NCBI GenBank assembly: GCA_008973525.1
Contig: WACJ01000117.1
Coordinates: 62,001-126,000, forward strand
Source: Stenopsyche tienmushanensis
Taxonomy: Eukaryota > Arthropoda > Insecta > Trichoptera > Stenopsychidae
Reading direction: 5' to 3'
Length of the DNA: 64,000 nt
Position numbers and translations under genes: made by a program. How positions within the stretch are numbered: the stretch's first letter is position 1; every line of letters begins with the position of its first letter. This document shows positions 1 through 11,644 of this stretch, one piece after another. The notes under the pieces are model-generated. The model was not told the origin of the DNA. It searched no databases and saw nothing but the letters and a program-made list of their open reading frames with translations.

Positions 1-195
1 AATAACAATCATATTAAATCGATGTATTTCGATATGATAAATGCTTCTATGGCATGATTTAATATAGTCGAAAGCCTTCAGCATCCAACATAACCTTCCC
101 TGACATGCCTTTGTCAGAAAATCGAGACGATTTGATGGCAACCCGAATATGAAATATCAAACGTCCGCGAGATGGTACGAGACGAAGATGCTCAC

Positions 196-247
196 CTGAT
201 ACGACATTGCAGAATACGACGGCGAACAGGGCTAAGGCTGTTACCAT
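196..247 (-). CDS. Possible first coding exon of a secreted protein, running off the left edge
   Basis: Read on the minus strand, an ATG at 247 opens a short frame that begins MVTALALFAVVFCNVVSG, a good hydrophobic signal-peptide core. It is followed directly by a strong splice-donor match, CAG|GTGAGC (exon ends at 196, phase 1). Past the donor the frame continues only to about 59 and stops, which fits intron read-through. The rest of the gene would lie left of position 1. The phase-1 donor after the signal peptide resembles the TIL genes further right, but no cysteine-rich exon is visible here. The product is unknown, and a chance open frame cannot be excluded. Confidence 0.3.
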
Positions 248-1015
248 TTCAAGTCCAGTAATCTACGAACACATTCACAGACGTCAAAGGGTTAACAGAT
301 GACATTTAAATTTCTCTCACTGACATCCAGAGCGACACCATGGCCGATCGATTTTCGACAAGGACGAGGATCATCGCCGAGACACGGCGTCGGTCACTAG
401 GTCATATCGATGTCTCAGGGCGCAGAACGAATTTCCCGCATAGTCGAGCTGTCACAGTGTCCGCATGCGACCGGCCATGTTGTTTTCCAAGATGGCCACA
501 TTGCAGATTTTCCGCGCATGCTTCGTGGGGGCGAGCGACGGACGGGAGTCGGGAGAAGCTCCGAGGGTCGAAGGGTGGAAACCCCGAAGGGGTGCATCGC
601 GTACAAGCACATGGGAGTACAAGCGGAGCCAAAAATAGACGACCTATACAGATAGAACAAACTTTGAGCTACTGCTAATTGCCTACTGCAGCAAGCTGGA
701 CAAACATACTCCAGCGAGGCTCTCGGTCAAGTACGTGTGCCTAAAGTCGTTAAAACGTAGGCAATTAACTAAAAACACGCGAGTTCAATCTTTGATCTTT
801 GCCCTTATAAACCATCATCGGCGGGCGCAAAATATTAGGTCATCCCGAAAGAAATCCATTATTTTTTTTTTTCTTCGCTATAAACAACTAATCTTCTTAT
901 CTTTCCAGTTTTCCATATATTTCTTATAAAAACTGAATGTTTTCGAAAGAAAATACAAATCCGAATGGTTTTTGACTTAATCTAAGTTTAAAATTATTTT
1001 GAAATTTAATGAACG
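248..1015. other. Moderately GC-rich then AT-rich DNA, no gene supported
   Basis: The open frames at 340-678 and on both strands at 400-660 overlap one another, lack recognisable motifs and vary in frame, as expected of GC-rich non-coding DNA. If the exon at 196-247 is real, this would be its promoter and 5' region. Confidence 0.4.
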
Positions 1016-1019
1016 CTCT

Positions 1020-1200
1020 AAAAATCGACGCGGGTTCGTTGTGATATCGGATCGTTAGAAGCCGAGGAGAGGTGGACGGATACGAATAGAAATACTCTCG
1101 TCTTGACTGTTTTGCTTTATTCAAAAAAGGAGAGAAGAAAAAAAAAGGGAGATGTGCCTACGGAAAGGACGTCTTCCCGCAGCCAAGGTCATTCGGCAAC
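1020..1200 (-). repeat. LTR-like dispersed repeat, minus copy
   Basis: The reverse complement matches 7827-8015. Both copies share a block near CCTTGGCTGCGGGAA, a pyrimidine-rich stretch, an AATAAAG-type signal, a block like TATTTCTATTCG and the end block CTCGGCTT. A polyadenylation-like signal inside a repeat whose other copy begins TGTAGCG suggests a solo LTR or fragment. No coding sequence is attached. The identity as an LTR is inferred. Confidence 0.45.
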
Positions 1201-1264
1201 TTTACACTTTACAAAGCATCAATCTTGAATTGGTCATTGCACTGGATTTCCTGCCTCGACGTTA

Positions 1265-3300
1265 ATATTTATTTATTAATATCAATGGCAGATATGTCTT
1301 TTTTCGGGAAGTCGTGGAGAACGAATATTAGAGTGAAAGCTTCTCCAGAAGTTTGGCTACTTTAATGGGTTGTTGCCAACCAGCAGAATCGATGGCACCA
1401 GTATTGCTTGTCATCAATTTAGAAAGTCTTAAATAGTAATATTAGTAATAGTAATATTTAAGACTTTCATCATATGGCCATAAACTGAACTCAAACCAGA
1501 GCAGTTTAGAAATAATGGATTTCTTTCGGGATGACCTGATATATTACCTCGAAATAACTTGCATTTAATAAATGATATACTCGATACAATATTGTAATTG
1601 TATACAAATGATATTTCCATGAAATTAAATAAATAAGCATCTTTAATTAGTCCCCCCAATCAAGAAGAAATGTATATGAGCGTTCTTACAGAAACATAAG
1701 CGACAAAAAGCAATACATGATACAATTCTTGAATGATTTTATAAGATAAATAACAGTATGCCAAATGTAACCAACCCACATTTTAAAAAAAAAATATACA
1801 AAATTGTGATTACATTGGTGTCAGAAATATCATTTCACGGTTATTGTTGATGACCAGTTTCGATCATTTTATCATGACGAGCATTGTTGGAGTGATAAAA
1901 CACTTTATAAATATTGTCACTATGATTATGCTTGTAGCAAATCGTTTTAATAATTTTAATATCGAAATTCCTTTTTGTCCAAAATACAATGGAAACTACT
2001 AATATTTACAAGACGGTTGACATCAGATTTAAGTAATAAATATTTTTCTGAATATCTGTTACAAGGAATCCCTAAATATAAATTTGTCCATAATTAAAAT
2101 TATACTAATTTCAAACAAAAACAAAATGTCACACAATGGAATTGAATTGAATTAAAATCATTATTAAATTAAGTATAAATATTTTTCATGCATATTACGG
2201 ATGTTTCCGGGATAAGATCAATATTCCGTTAATAAACCCAATCACCAATTGCCTATCTAGAGTTATGAATCGCAAATTGAAACTTATCGGATTCGAACAG
2301 GGGTGAATTTATTAGCTATTTCTTGCGGGCGTAATAGGGGTAGATGGGGCTAATAAAGGCCGCTCTAGAAATGTCGAATCGAGTCTTCCTATGTGTTAAA
2401 AACGTGGAATGATCGTTCGAAGGGTCGCCGATTATATTTAATTAATAGCCCCGGCCGTTTGATCTCCCGGATCTGATTTATAAGATATGGGACTCGAAAA
2501 ATAATTTATTAAAAAAAACGTATTTAAAATCGAGTCATTTATCAATTGTAAGAGCTCTATATCAAAAAAAAAGGATTTTAAGAGCATTTATTTGGAATTT
2601 CAATGTAATTTTTTAAAATAATTTATTTTATTAAGTTATACAGGGATGTTTTACTTATAATTGTATAATTTATTTGAGAATATTATTAATATCAAATCAC
2701 TCCAGAATATATTTTTCAAATAAGCAACATATTTTCTAAAAAAAGTACCAAATTTTAATTAAAAGAATTTAAAATTGCATGTTTTAAGGATGTGTAAATA
2801 TAGTGGTATAAGTTTTTTTACCGAACCTTCTTCTTCTTCTTTATATGCATTATTTTATGCTTGCATCTCCTCTTTTGGAGCTTTTGGATCTTCATTGGTT
2901 TCCAAAGTGCTGCGTCTTTTCTGTTGGTCTAAGCGCGGTTCATCCATCTTCTGTTCAAAATTAAAACTCTAGAAGTCAATTACTACTTTCAGCTCATCCA
3001 TCAGTATTATAAATGCTGAGTTTTTCACCGCCTCTGTCAATTTTCCTTTTTCGTTCAGTTTTTTAGCTTTCCTGATGTTTCGAAGCCGAGTTTCAATCCT
3101 TTTCGGAATAAAGACCTAAACATTAACACTTGACAACTGTCATCACCATAAGGGTTTAAATTAAATCTTCCAACGGTTCTACTGCCGTTCGTTCCCAGAA
3201 TTACAATCGCGTTTTGATTTTTAAACACAAAAATAAATTTTAGCGTTTACCTTAATCCGATATTTCGAAACACCTATCTAGTTCATTTTTAAAGATTAAC
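1265..3300. other. AT-rich intergenic DNA, no gene recognised
   Basis: There are long A/T runs and short open frames with no recognisable domain. The single item of note is ACATTGGTGTCAGAA at 1812-1826, a 15-mer that recurs at 44996-45010 and 45609-45623. Confidence 0.5.
1812..1826 (+). other. Primer-binding-site-like 15-mer (ACATTGGTGTCAGAA)
   Basis: The same 15 bases occur at 44996-45010, directly after a GC-rich LTR-like block, and at 45609-45623. A TGG-initial sequence just after an LTR ending in CA is the usual layout of an LTR-retrotransposon tRNA primer-binding site. No LTR body is recognisable on its left side here. Confidence 0.3.
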
Positions 3301-3309
3301 ATTGATAGA

Positions 3310-3405
3310 AAACCCTACTAAATGCCTTCAAATTGGAGAGGAAGTGTCCACAAAGTTTACGTGTCCAACCGGTCCAAATTTCCGACACCTGACACAAAGA
3401 GTAGA
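3310..3405 (-). repeat. Antisense relic of an R1-type ORF2 C-terminus
   Basis: The minus-strand reading resembles the conserved R1-clade tail (CVSG..GPVGH.N.V.T) found many times in this window, for example at 41280-41340 and 17190-17260. It abuts the RTE-like reverse transcriptase at 3408. Confidence 0.6.
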
Positions 3406-3407
3406 AT

Positions 3408-4250
3408 ATGGCTCTAAACCACCCGTTAAGAATAAGAAACAAGTGCGAACATGATCTGGATGATACGCAATTCGGTTTCCGAAATGCTTTCGGAACCAGA
3501 GAAGCGTTGCTAGCAGTCAATGTTTTACTTCAGAAATGTCGGGACCAACGCAAAGAAGTGTCTGCATGCTTTATAGATTACGAAAAAGCATTTGATAGGG
3601 TAAGGCACACGACATTAATGGAGATGCTCAGAGAACGCAACATTGACTCTAAAGACCAGAACTTTATTAAAAACCTTTACTGGCATCAAACGGCAGAGAT
3701 TAGACATGGAAATGGAAATACAGAGGCTATAGCTATACAAAGAGGAGTTCGACAAGGTTGTATTTTGTCACCTCTATTATTCAACCTGTATTCCAATAAA
3801 GTTTTCCAAAAGACTCTGAAAACTCGAATCTGGGAGTAAAGATCAATGGAGTCGTAATAAATAATATCAGATACTGCTGACGACACAGTCATATTGGCTG
3901 AAAGTTTAAATGATCTTCAAAACTTCCTAGATATGATTAATGTCGCCGGAGAAGAATTAGGCTTGACAATCAACGTCTCTAAAACCAAATGGATGCCATT
4001 CGGGAGACTTGATTATTCTGGAGCATCTTTGCGGCTAAATGGAGTGGATGTCGAAATGGTTGATCGATTCAAATACCTTGGCAGCATCCTAACAAAGGCG
4101 CTCGACCCAGATATAGAAGTAAGGTGCCGAATAGAAGTTGCACGTGCTGCATTTAATAAAATGAGGACCTTCTTCTGTGATGACAATATGAACCTCAAAC
4201 TCCGACAAAGAATGGCCAAATGCTACATATGGTCAGTTCTTCTTTATGGC
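3408..4250 (+). pseudogene. RTE-like non-LTR retrotransposon reverse transcriptase, 5' truncated and broken
   Basis: The reverse transcriptase copies element RNA at the target site. The reading contains DDTQFGFRNAFGTREAL, motif A-like CFIDYEKAFDRV, the RGVRQGCILSPLLFN block and, after a stop near 3839 and a frame change, LTINVSKTKWM and KYLGSIL thumb-region blocks. The YADD catalytic box is destroyed (it reads like YCRR near 3870). The endonuclease and N-terminus are absent. The frame breaks off inside a block like YIWSVLLYGC, where a tRNA-derived SINE enters, and the C-terminus resumes at 4459. The family name is from recall of the conserved blocks. RTE-like is more likely than CR1/L2. Confidence 0.75.
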
Positions 4251-4457
4251 TGTTTTGTTTGTTTGAGGTGGCTTTTAGCGATCCCTTTTTTATGGTATCA
4301 TTACCAACCATTTTGACATGGTTTTTCATGGCATATATATGTTTTTAAAAATGTGGTTGCCAGCCACATCTCCTGTGGGATTCGAACCCGAGATGATCGG
4401 GTTACGAGTCCAACCGCTTAACGCAGGACTACCTACAGGTAGTCCTGCGTTAAGCGG
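4244..4457 (-). mobile_element. tRNA-derived SINE with fold-back 5' end
   Basis: On the minus strand the head carries a perfect Pol III box B (GGTTCGAATCC), a box-A-like stretch, and an anticodon-loop-like CTCGTAA that would read CGT, so the source is tRNA-Thr-like. The tRNA part is followed by an unrelated body containing the hairpin GTGGCTGGCAACCAC and an A-rich tail (AAACAAACAAAACA near 4244-4257). It interrupts the reverse transcriptase frame. At its 5' end the tRNA sequence is duplicated as a perfect 21-nt inverted repeat (4414-4434 and 4437-4457, 2-nt spacer). It is not a functional tRNA: there is no acceptor stem and the 5' half is rearranged. Confidence 0.7.
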
Positions 4458-4458
4458 A

Positions 4459-4733
4459 ACAGGAGAGCCGGAACCAAGAGAGAGCTGCTGACAAAAATTA
4501 AAAGGAGGAAGATATCATATCTGGGTCATGTACTGCGTGGAAATAAATATAAATTTCTTCGATTAATACTGGAGGGCAAGGTAGAGGGAAGACGAGGAGT
4601 TGGTAGGAAGCAAATGAGCTGGCTGCGCAATATTAGAGAGTTGACCGGAATAAGAAGAGTGGACGAATTATTCCGAGCAGCGCAGGACAGAGAGGTCTTC
4701 GCCCTAGTGATCGCCAACGTCGGGGGGACCTGA
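4459..4733 (+). pseudogene. C-terminus and tail of the RTE-like element, right of the SINE
   Basis: The frame reads KRRKISYLGHVLRG, then GRRGVGRKQMSWLRN and FRAAQDREVFA and stops at 4731-4733. These are the C-terminal blocks of the family seen at 3408-4250. A GAAGAAGAAG-type simple tail follows near 4741. The stretch that should link YGC to KRRKISYLG is missing, so the SINE insertion went with a deletion or rearrangement. Confidence 0.75.
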
Positions 4734-4759
4734 CATGGCACAGAAAGAAGAAGAAACCA

Positions 4760-4890
4760 CCCGTATCCTGTGAGGGACTGGAGCGTCCAGTGATCCGGGA
4801 AGACCCAACAACATCTCAGGTGGTGCCTAGCGTGAAAAGTAGCGGCCGACGTCTTATATGGTATGATGATCTCTGCGAATGCCACATGGT
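4760..4890 (-). repeat. Antisense R1-type C-terminal relic
   Basis: The minus-strand frame contains CWVFPDHWTLQSLTGYGWF, a degraded form of the R1-clade block WPGHWTSQFLTGHGHF that is intact at 17010-17050. The same antisense sequence occurs upstream of TIL genes B and C (23130-23165, 27090-27125). Confidence 0.65.
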
Positions 4891-4929
4891 CTGCCCAGTG
4901 GAGACTTGCTTGACTATAAGCTTGTGATC

Positions 4930-5060
4930 GATGCTTCGACGTACATGTCCACGACCTCTTAATTGGACTTCTTGGTTTGGGAGCCCAAAGTCTCGTTACG
5001 AAGAGGACCTAAAATCTTTCACAAAATCTTCCCATCTAATCTGTCGAAGCTTAATGAGCT
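4930..5060 (-). repeat. Antisense non-LTR C-terminal relic (MDMYNEA-type)
   Basis: It is similar to 10370-10480 (-) and 59950-60100 (+). The latter reads TNREVMDMYNEATI and then a block like R.RHLYWASHV, corresponding to the end of a common insect reverse transcriptase family (R.RLRW.GHV). Only fragments are present. Confidence 0.45.
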
Positions 5061-7826
5061 TGCGAACGGTCTTGATCTATGTTTCACCACCGTAAACCAC
5101 TACCTAGGTATAGATCCTAGGTATTTGAAATCCTTTCAATACATTTATTATTGACACTCACAGAGGTTATAACCTCTAGCATTCACTCTATAGATATCGT
5201 CATATATTTAGTTTCGCCACAATTAATTGACTCCATCGATAGACGTAAGTGACGCCATAGTCTCCGAACTCAATTTAGACATGACGTTGATATCTTTCAC
5301 AAAGGCTACGTAAATTACCTTATCGTTTCAAGGATCTGAGTGTCTTGTTCTGCCAGCGTCCCTTATAATTGCTTTTCGACGCAATATTAAAAAGTAGCCA
5401 GTGAAGGGGAATCCCCCTGTCTGATCCGGGCACGCATATCCTCGACAGCCACACCAGTTCATCAGAGATTCCCATCTCCAACATGGTCCTCCAAAGATTT
5501 TCTAGATTGATGTTGTATAATCAATTTATATTATTTTTAAATTAGATTTCTAGATGGTTGATCAATGGAAGTTGATGATTTTTTTTGTTCTGTCTCATCG
5601 AAGTATTTATTATATATTTATTAAGCAGGCGAATATCCCTATCGGTGACCCGGATCAACTTAAGGACTCGAGGACGTCCCGAAAACAAATCAATTCGTAT
5701 TCGAAGAGACATTTATGCAACTTTCTAGAGCGTTTCCATTTCATTGAGTGGATTTATGATATTATCGGTCGAACGCTATTAAAATGGGCGGAAATCGACG
5801 ATAAAGGAATTTCCTGAAGCGTTTTCAAAGCAATTTCCGGCGCTTTGATATAAAATCGAAGAACCAATCGCTTGACCCTAGTTCCCCATTAGGGAATCCA
5901 TGTTTTTCGTCTCTTTCACCTTTCTTTTCTTGATTCTTTCGAAATTCCACCATTTCAAGATACAAGACTTTGATTGATTGACGTTGAATTTTTTCCAAAA
6001 TTTTTAATCGTTTTTATAAAAAAACAAATACAATTGTATTTAACGCATAAAGAGCATTCAACAGGTAATTATATTTGATATTTGTGCAATTTTTATCCCA
6101 CACAAAAAAAAACAAATATTTAAAATTAGTGGGGTTTAAATTACGACCTGGGCTAGTTCTGGCTTTCTCGCGAACACTCACTGTTCGTAATTATTGATGC
6201 GCTTTAATTTAATCAAGTTCAGTTATATATAAAGAGATTAAGTTCTTTGGAGCATGAATGTATAATATATATGTATATTAATAATTCTATTTTTAATTGA
6301 GATTGAAAAATAGGTTTTGGATTTATTATTAAAAAAAAATGTTTGGCGAATGATGTTTTAAATTCGTTCTGGTATTTTAAATCCACTTTCATTTTCCGCA
6401 ATTTTTCCACGCTACAGCACAATTCTGACACGACTCCTGGGGCAAAAACAACAAATACCCGGTGATAAATCGACAGGTGTTTTTCTTCGTTTTCCCGAAC
6501 TTAGGGCTATTTGGCGATGGAAAAACTAGACGAGCGGATAAACAAAAAGCACGCCAACAGAATAAAATCTCACGTTGAAATAAAATATATTTATAGACGA
6601 AAAAATTGGTCCATTTTCCTTACAAAGGTCTATGTACATTTTTTAATCTCATTAATATTGTAATTATATTATAATTCTGAAAATATCATTCGTTGGTTTT
6701 ATTATAAATATGAACAAACATTGATTTTTAATATAAGATCTACTGTAAGTTAATTGTACTATATTTAAATTATTTGAGAAAGTGCAAACAATAAGTTGGC
6801 AAAGTATTATTACAATCGAATGAACGGTATGGCAACGCATTTAATACGGACAAACAAACATAATTTTTATATATTAGACTATGCCTTATGTTACTCGCGG
6901 AATCTTTGGCAATAAGTGGACGAAATTTTATCCCAATCCAATGAACGGCATGGCAGCGCATTTCGAATGAACAAAACCCAATTCATTTTTATATATTAGA
7001 TAATAAGTTTTCTAAAATCCTAAATAAATGACAATCAAAGGGCGTAGAAAAGGATAATTCTTATTTTCAATGAAAATTTAGGGGCAGGACCTTAAAATTT
7101 ATTTGCTTATACGACAAAGATGCCCCTGAACTAATCTATTTCTTAACATGTTTTTTAAAATTTACATATTTATAAAAAGCATAAAAATATATATACATAC
7201 GAAATTAAGCAGCTTTACGGAGCAATTTTTTTTTTCATTAAAGTTATAAGTTTAAAGTTCGATTAATTTAAGAGAGATGTTATATTTATGTGAAAAAATG
7301 TGTTTTTATGATTTCACCATAAAAACACCTCCCGTAGTTAATGAGTTAGTGTGCATTTCTTGGTATAATAAAAACAGCATGCAATAACGCAATTATTATT
7401 AATTTAGGGTTGATCTTTATATCGTCATGCAGTTCATAAACTATAATAAAAAGTATTTAAAAATAAAAACAATAAATTTGCATCTCTTAAGAAAAAAATG
7501 CGTGTTTCCTGAACCGTGTCTCAATACGGGCCACCATTATAAAAACATTGAAAATTTGATTACTTATTAATTTAAATTTGTTATTAATTTATTGCCTAAT
7601 CTAATCTAAATTGAATTGCTCAGACAACTTTTAAATGAGATAATACATATAATAATACAATTGATCAAATGCGTCATGAAACAAAATAGCCAGTTCTAAT
7701 TGAAAAATACATTAATCTATTGACTATAACTTTTTAATCTTCAAATTTTTAGTGCTGAAAATTATTTAAATCATAAGAAATTGTTATTGCAAAATCAATC
7801 TGGAATATTTGAGAATGTACATTGTA
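5061..7826. other. AT-rich intergenic DNA, no gene recognised
   Basis: There are only short unsupported frames and homopolymer runs. Two stretches near 6800-6860 and 6910-6970 share an imperfect repeat (matching blocks like CAATGAACGGCATGGCAGCG), about 110 bases apart. Confidence 0.5.
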
Positions 7827-8015
7827 GCGTGGGCGAAATCTCTAGGTAATGGCGTTGTTAATCTTTGCAAATATGGCTACATAACCTTGGCTGCGGGAAT
7901 ACGTCCTTCCGACTGACTAGTTTCTCTTCTCTTTCGTCGTCAATAAAGAAAATTCGCTAATATGAGAGTGTTTCTATTCGGCATCCTATCATCTCCATCT
8001 CTCGGCTTTCAAAAA
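7827..8015 (+). repeat. LTR-like dispersed repeat, plus copy
   Basis: It begins TGTAGCGTGGGCG, which is a plausible LTR start. It contains a CAATAAAG signal at about 7940 and matches 1020-1200 in inverted orientation. No reverse transcriptase or gag is attached on either side, so it could be a solo LTR or a fragment of one. Confidence 0.45.
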
Positions 8016-9975
8016 TTCATATTTGAAAATTAAGCTGGAAAAGTAAAAAAAATAAAAGTCGATAACTTATGTATCATCCTAATAAAAGGGCGCTATACTT
8101 CGTTCCTTTATCATATTGCGAAATTAACTGAATTTATGCAAAATTTCTGCGTTGAAGCGAAGTAAATTAATGCCAGAGGTCAGAGATAACATTTTTTATA
8201 AGCGAGAGAAAAAGGACTGAAGTTTTTGATGATTTCAATAATACTTTATATTTTATTGCGCTGGTGTATTCCGAGCGCGTCTTCGGGCGAATACAGGAAT
8301 AATTCTTCAGATTTACGACCGCATAAATAGGTTTTTCGATATATAAATGGTAATTTTAACGACGAATGAAATGCATAAAATTCTTCGCGGTTATTGCCAA
8401 AGCTGCCTCACGGAATCGATCAAATTCGTCATTAAAATTGGCGCTTCGTGGCCGTGTGTGCCATCGAAGGGTGTAGCCAATTATGTCGAGTTTCCGGGCA
8501 CGGGATATTAACCTTTCAAATTTATTTAACTATAAAATCTTTGCAGGCGCCCAGTTCTGGGAAATGCCGCTCCCCGTTTGGCGCTGGTGTTGCCCCACCT
8601 TCGTATCGATTTCCGCCGGAAAGAGACGGTGCACCCTGTTTGTGAAACAGGGGTAGCATACAAACTATAATTATTAAATAAAAACACCCTGAACTTGTAA
8701 TTGTTTTGATTAAATTCATAACCCTCGTTGGCCTACATGTTTTACAATACACAACAAAGCTTCATTATGATGTGCAAATTTTATTTCATACACCCATCTA
8801 TAGAGCGAATAATTATTTCATCATCTCTCCTAATATATAAAGATATTTTCAATGTATTATCATTCATCACATGATATTTATATCATATCAAACGATTTAT
8901 AGCACTCTTTAAATGATTTTTTTTAATACCAAAGCGCAATATTTCAATACGTTTTTATCATCTCAAATAGATGCTTTGAATAGTAATATTGACTAATATC
9001 AAATAATTTGAAGAAAAAAATTATATTAAAAATAAATGTGTTCTTTGGCAACCCTGATCGAATTTCTTTTAATGCTCGCTGTGTGGCGCTAAGTAACCTG
9101 AAAAATTAAAACAACAAAAAGGTTTGATTCTAAGCTAAATATCATAATTTTACCACATCAATATTACTGAAATAAAATATAAAATTGCACGAAGCAAAAA
9201 AAAAATGCAATCAATGACTCAATGAAATCGCCACTGTTGAAACTAAAAACCATTCATGTGGAACCCAATACCCAAAAAGGTATCTAATATTAAAGGGATT
9301 GGTCCAAAAGTAGCTGAATATCCCAATAGGACGGTCATTCCATAATTTAATTCTATTTCAGTATAAAACACAAGTGTGACTCCAAAACTGAATACAAAAA
9401 GGACCTGGCTGCAAATAAATCCCAAAACAAATACAACATACAATAAATATTATCATCAGCATCATAGTACAGATATGATTTATTCACTACAGAACTAAGG
9501 CTTCTTCAATATCCATTATTAGTATCCATCTCGTCTGTATACATTCACCTGCTCATTTGCATGAAATTGAAGTTAGCATGACCATTAAGTTTCATTTAGA
9601 ACGTTCACCCAGCGGGTCACCTGGATGAATTTATCGACGGCCACTTTTGCGACCGTCTTGATAGGGAATCTAGAAGCTTTGTGAAGAATGAAGGGTTTTA
9701 TTCGAAAAAGTGAAGCGAATTCAAGACTGGATAGTTTCCTCTTAGATTGATCTATCTTACACGAAGCTTGACAAGAAATTTCTGGCTAGTCCGTTTCGCC
9801 GTCTGGAGGACATCATAAATGGTGGGAAACCGAGCCCAGGTCGGAAGCCATATTATCGTGGTTGGGAGAGAGGTCTTTCGAGTTTCAAAACTTAGGGGCT
9901 ATGACTGCCAGGCGTGCGTTGAATCACCGCTGGCATAAACTTATGATGGCTGAACTCGCTACTTAAAAAGCATAA
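8016..9975. other. Intergenic DNA, no gene recognised
   Basis: Open frames at 8448-8752 and 9243-9443 have no recognisable domain. From about 9590 base composition becomes more GC-rich, which suggests further transposon relics that I could not name. Confidence 0.45.
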
Positions 9976-9979
9976 TTTA

Positions 9980-10330
9980 CCATTAACTCCTGTCAAGCCT
10001 GTCAATTTCTGAGGGCTTTTGGCTACCCAGTGCTACGAAAATCACTAATATTTCTTCGTGATTGGGGATAGGCGATTCACCCTCCTGTGTGTCTTATCTG
10101 GTGTCATCCTGCTGAAAGAGCACCTCCATTAGATAGGTCACAGATTCTCAAAAGGACGTGGTATTTTCCACAGTATCCAGGTATTGGATGCCTGGAGGGG
10201 GGCACCAAATTTGAACAAAGAAAATGTATCTGTAAGCCGGGACCCGCGACCCTGATTCTGCGTGTCGACTTTCGAACTCCCGCCAGGTAGCCAATTGCCA
10301 ACACAGCACGGGGGAGTCGATATGCCGACA
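9980..10330 (-). pseudogene. Antisense R1-type linker between endonuclease and reverse transcriptase
   Basis: The minus-strand reading has VTYLMEVLFQQDD, PIPNHEEILVIF and ALGSQKPSEID. These align in order with VEHLVEALLPQDD, PLPERDEIAAVF and SLGSRKAPGID of the R1 element at 13440-13620. Several frame changes and stops are present. Confidence 0.6.
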
Positions 10331-10369
10331 TCAGCACTACATGAACTTCCCAATGAAGCTAATAATTGA

Positions 10370-10480
10370 CGCTTAGTCGTACATGTCCATGACGTCTCGA
10401 TTGAACCTCATGTCTCATAGATCTCGCCCAGGAAAGATCCAAAAATATCTTAAAACTTTCTTATCAAATCTCTCGAGGAG
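10370..10480 (-). repeat. Antisense non-LTR C-terminal relic (MDMY-type)
   Basis: The reverse complement reads KVLRYFWIFPGRDL and RFNRDVMDMYD, matching the relics at 4930-5060 and 59950-60100. Confidence 0.45.
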
Positions 10481-10669
10481 CATCGCGTCGCGAATAGTCA
10501 TGGTCATTTTTTTATTACCCACCACTTACCACCGTGCCCGCGCAGTAATTGGTAGATCAATTATCGCGGACTTGCAAAACAAAAGAACGCACACAGCGTT
10601 GAAGCAATGAAATTAGGGGATCACTACATCGTGGTTGCTGTCTTCAATGCAGGGAAAAGGATTGAACTA

Positions 10670-10870
10670 TTCGCCGTAGCAACCTCCTTCCGCATATATA
10701 GTGCCGAAACTATTACAAAACTTGGAGAATGCGCCGTATGTGCGAGGACCAGCCACTAAGTCTACGTGTCTAACAGGTCCTGAAGCGAAACCTCTGACAC
10801 TACGTAGGAGAACTTCCCGATCAGTTTCCAAGCCCGGACATGACCATAGAGTATAATCTGCTGTCATGTC
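10670..10870 (-). pseudogene. Antisense R1-type ORF2 C-terminus
   Basis: The minus frame reads DYTLWSCPGLETDREVLLR and then FASGPVRHVDLVAGP and FSKFCNSFGT. It is the terminal zinc-binding and tail region of R1-clade ORF2. Confidence 0.75.
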
Positions 10871-10959
10871 CGTATATTTGCATGGACACTCCGAAATATT
10901 ACTGAGCCCTAGAAGAATGTGACTTAAATCGGAATCGGAATCTTATGGAATTATCCTTC

Positions 10960-11560
10960 TCAAAATCCTTTTTCGGCACATTTGGAGTCGTATACGCGGG
11001 GATCAGCCACTAGGTCAGCGTGTTCAACAGGTACTGAAGCGGAACTTCTGACACAACGCAGGAGAACCTCCCGATCGACCTCCATGCCCGAACATGACCA
11101 TTGAACGTGATCCATTGTCATGTCCGTATATGTGCAAGAATATTCCGAAAGACTACTTAAACCAAACCGAAGGAGAGATGCCTTGAATCGTCCGTGTCCT
11201 GTGAAGATCTGGGATCTGGGAGTTCCAATGAAATGGAACCACCCAGCGACACGACATACGATATTTGCCATTACTAAAGAGTCGGAACAAATGCCTTTCA
11301 TTTTTGTCATTCAGTCATTTTTCTGCCATACTTCTAAGCAAAAAAAAACAAGTATCTTCCATTTTAATTATTTTTATGTCGACAACTAACATGGGTTGGA
11401 GACCACCCAGAAGGGATATATCGAGATAAATATTCCCAATATAGATCGATTGTCGATTTGCGAATCTATAGGGCGCCGCACTCATCTGCAGTTGCAAGTC
11501 CAAGAATAGAAGATCAGCTAGAACAGGCAGCGCCGCAGTTAAGATGGTCCTATAGGATCT
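10960..11560 (-). pseudogene. Antisense R1-type ORF2 C-terminal half
   Basis: From right to left the minus strand carries a block like TAALPVLADLLFLDLQLQM, then FTGHGRFKASLLRFGLSS, then DHVQWSCSGMEVDREVLLR and VPVEHADLVADPR. The first block closely matches 63200-63300. It is a second, distinct R1-type copy next to 10670-10870, with an internal AT-rich stretch near 11330-11390. Confidence 0.75.
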
Positions 11561-11644
11561 GAATCTTCTATCTGGGGTTCTAAAAAATATTTTAATTGAT
11601 TATCTGCAGCGGATAAGCGATTGGTGATTCTTAGCTATTCCAAT

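Noticed and set aside
340..678. 112-codon open frame in GC-rich DNA
   Set aside because: It overlaps open frames in other phases and strands, has no domain or splice support, and its composition alone explains the lack of stops.
4370..4436. tRNA gene
   Set aside because: The T arm and anticodon-like loop are good, but there is no matching acceptor stem, the 5' half is inverted and duplicated, and a SINE body follows.
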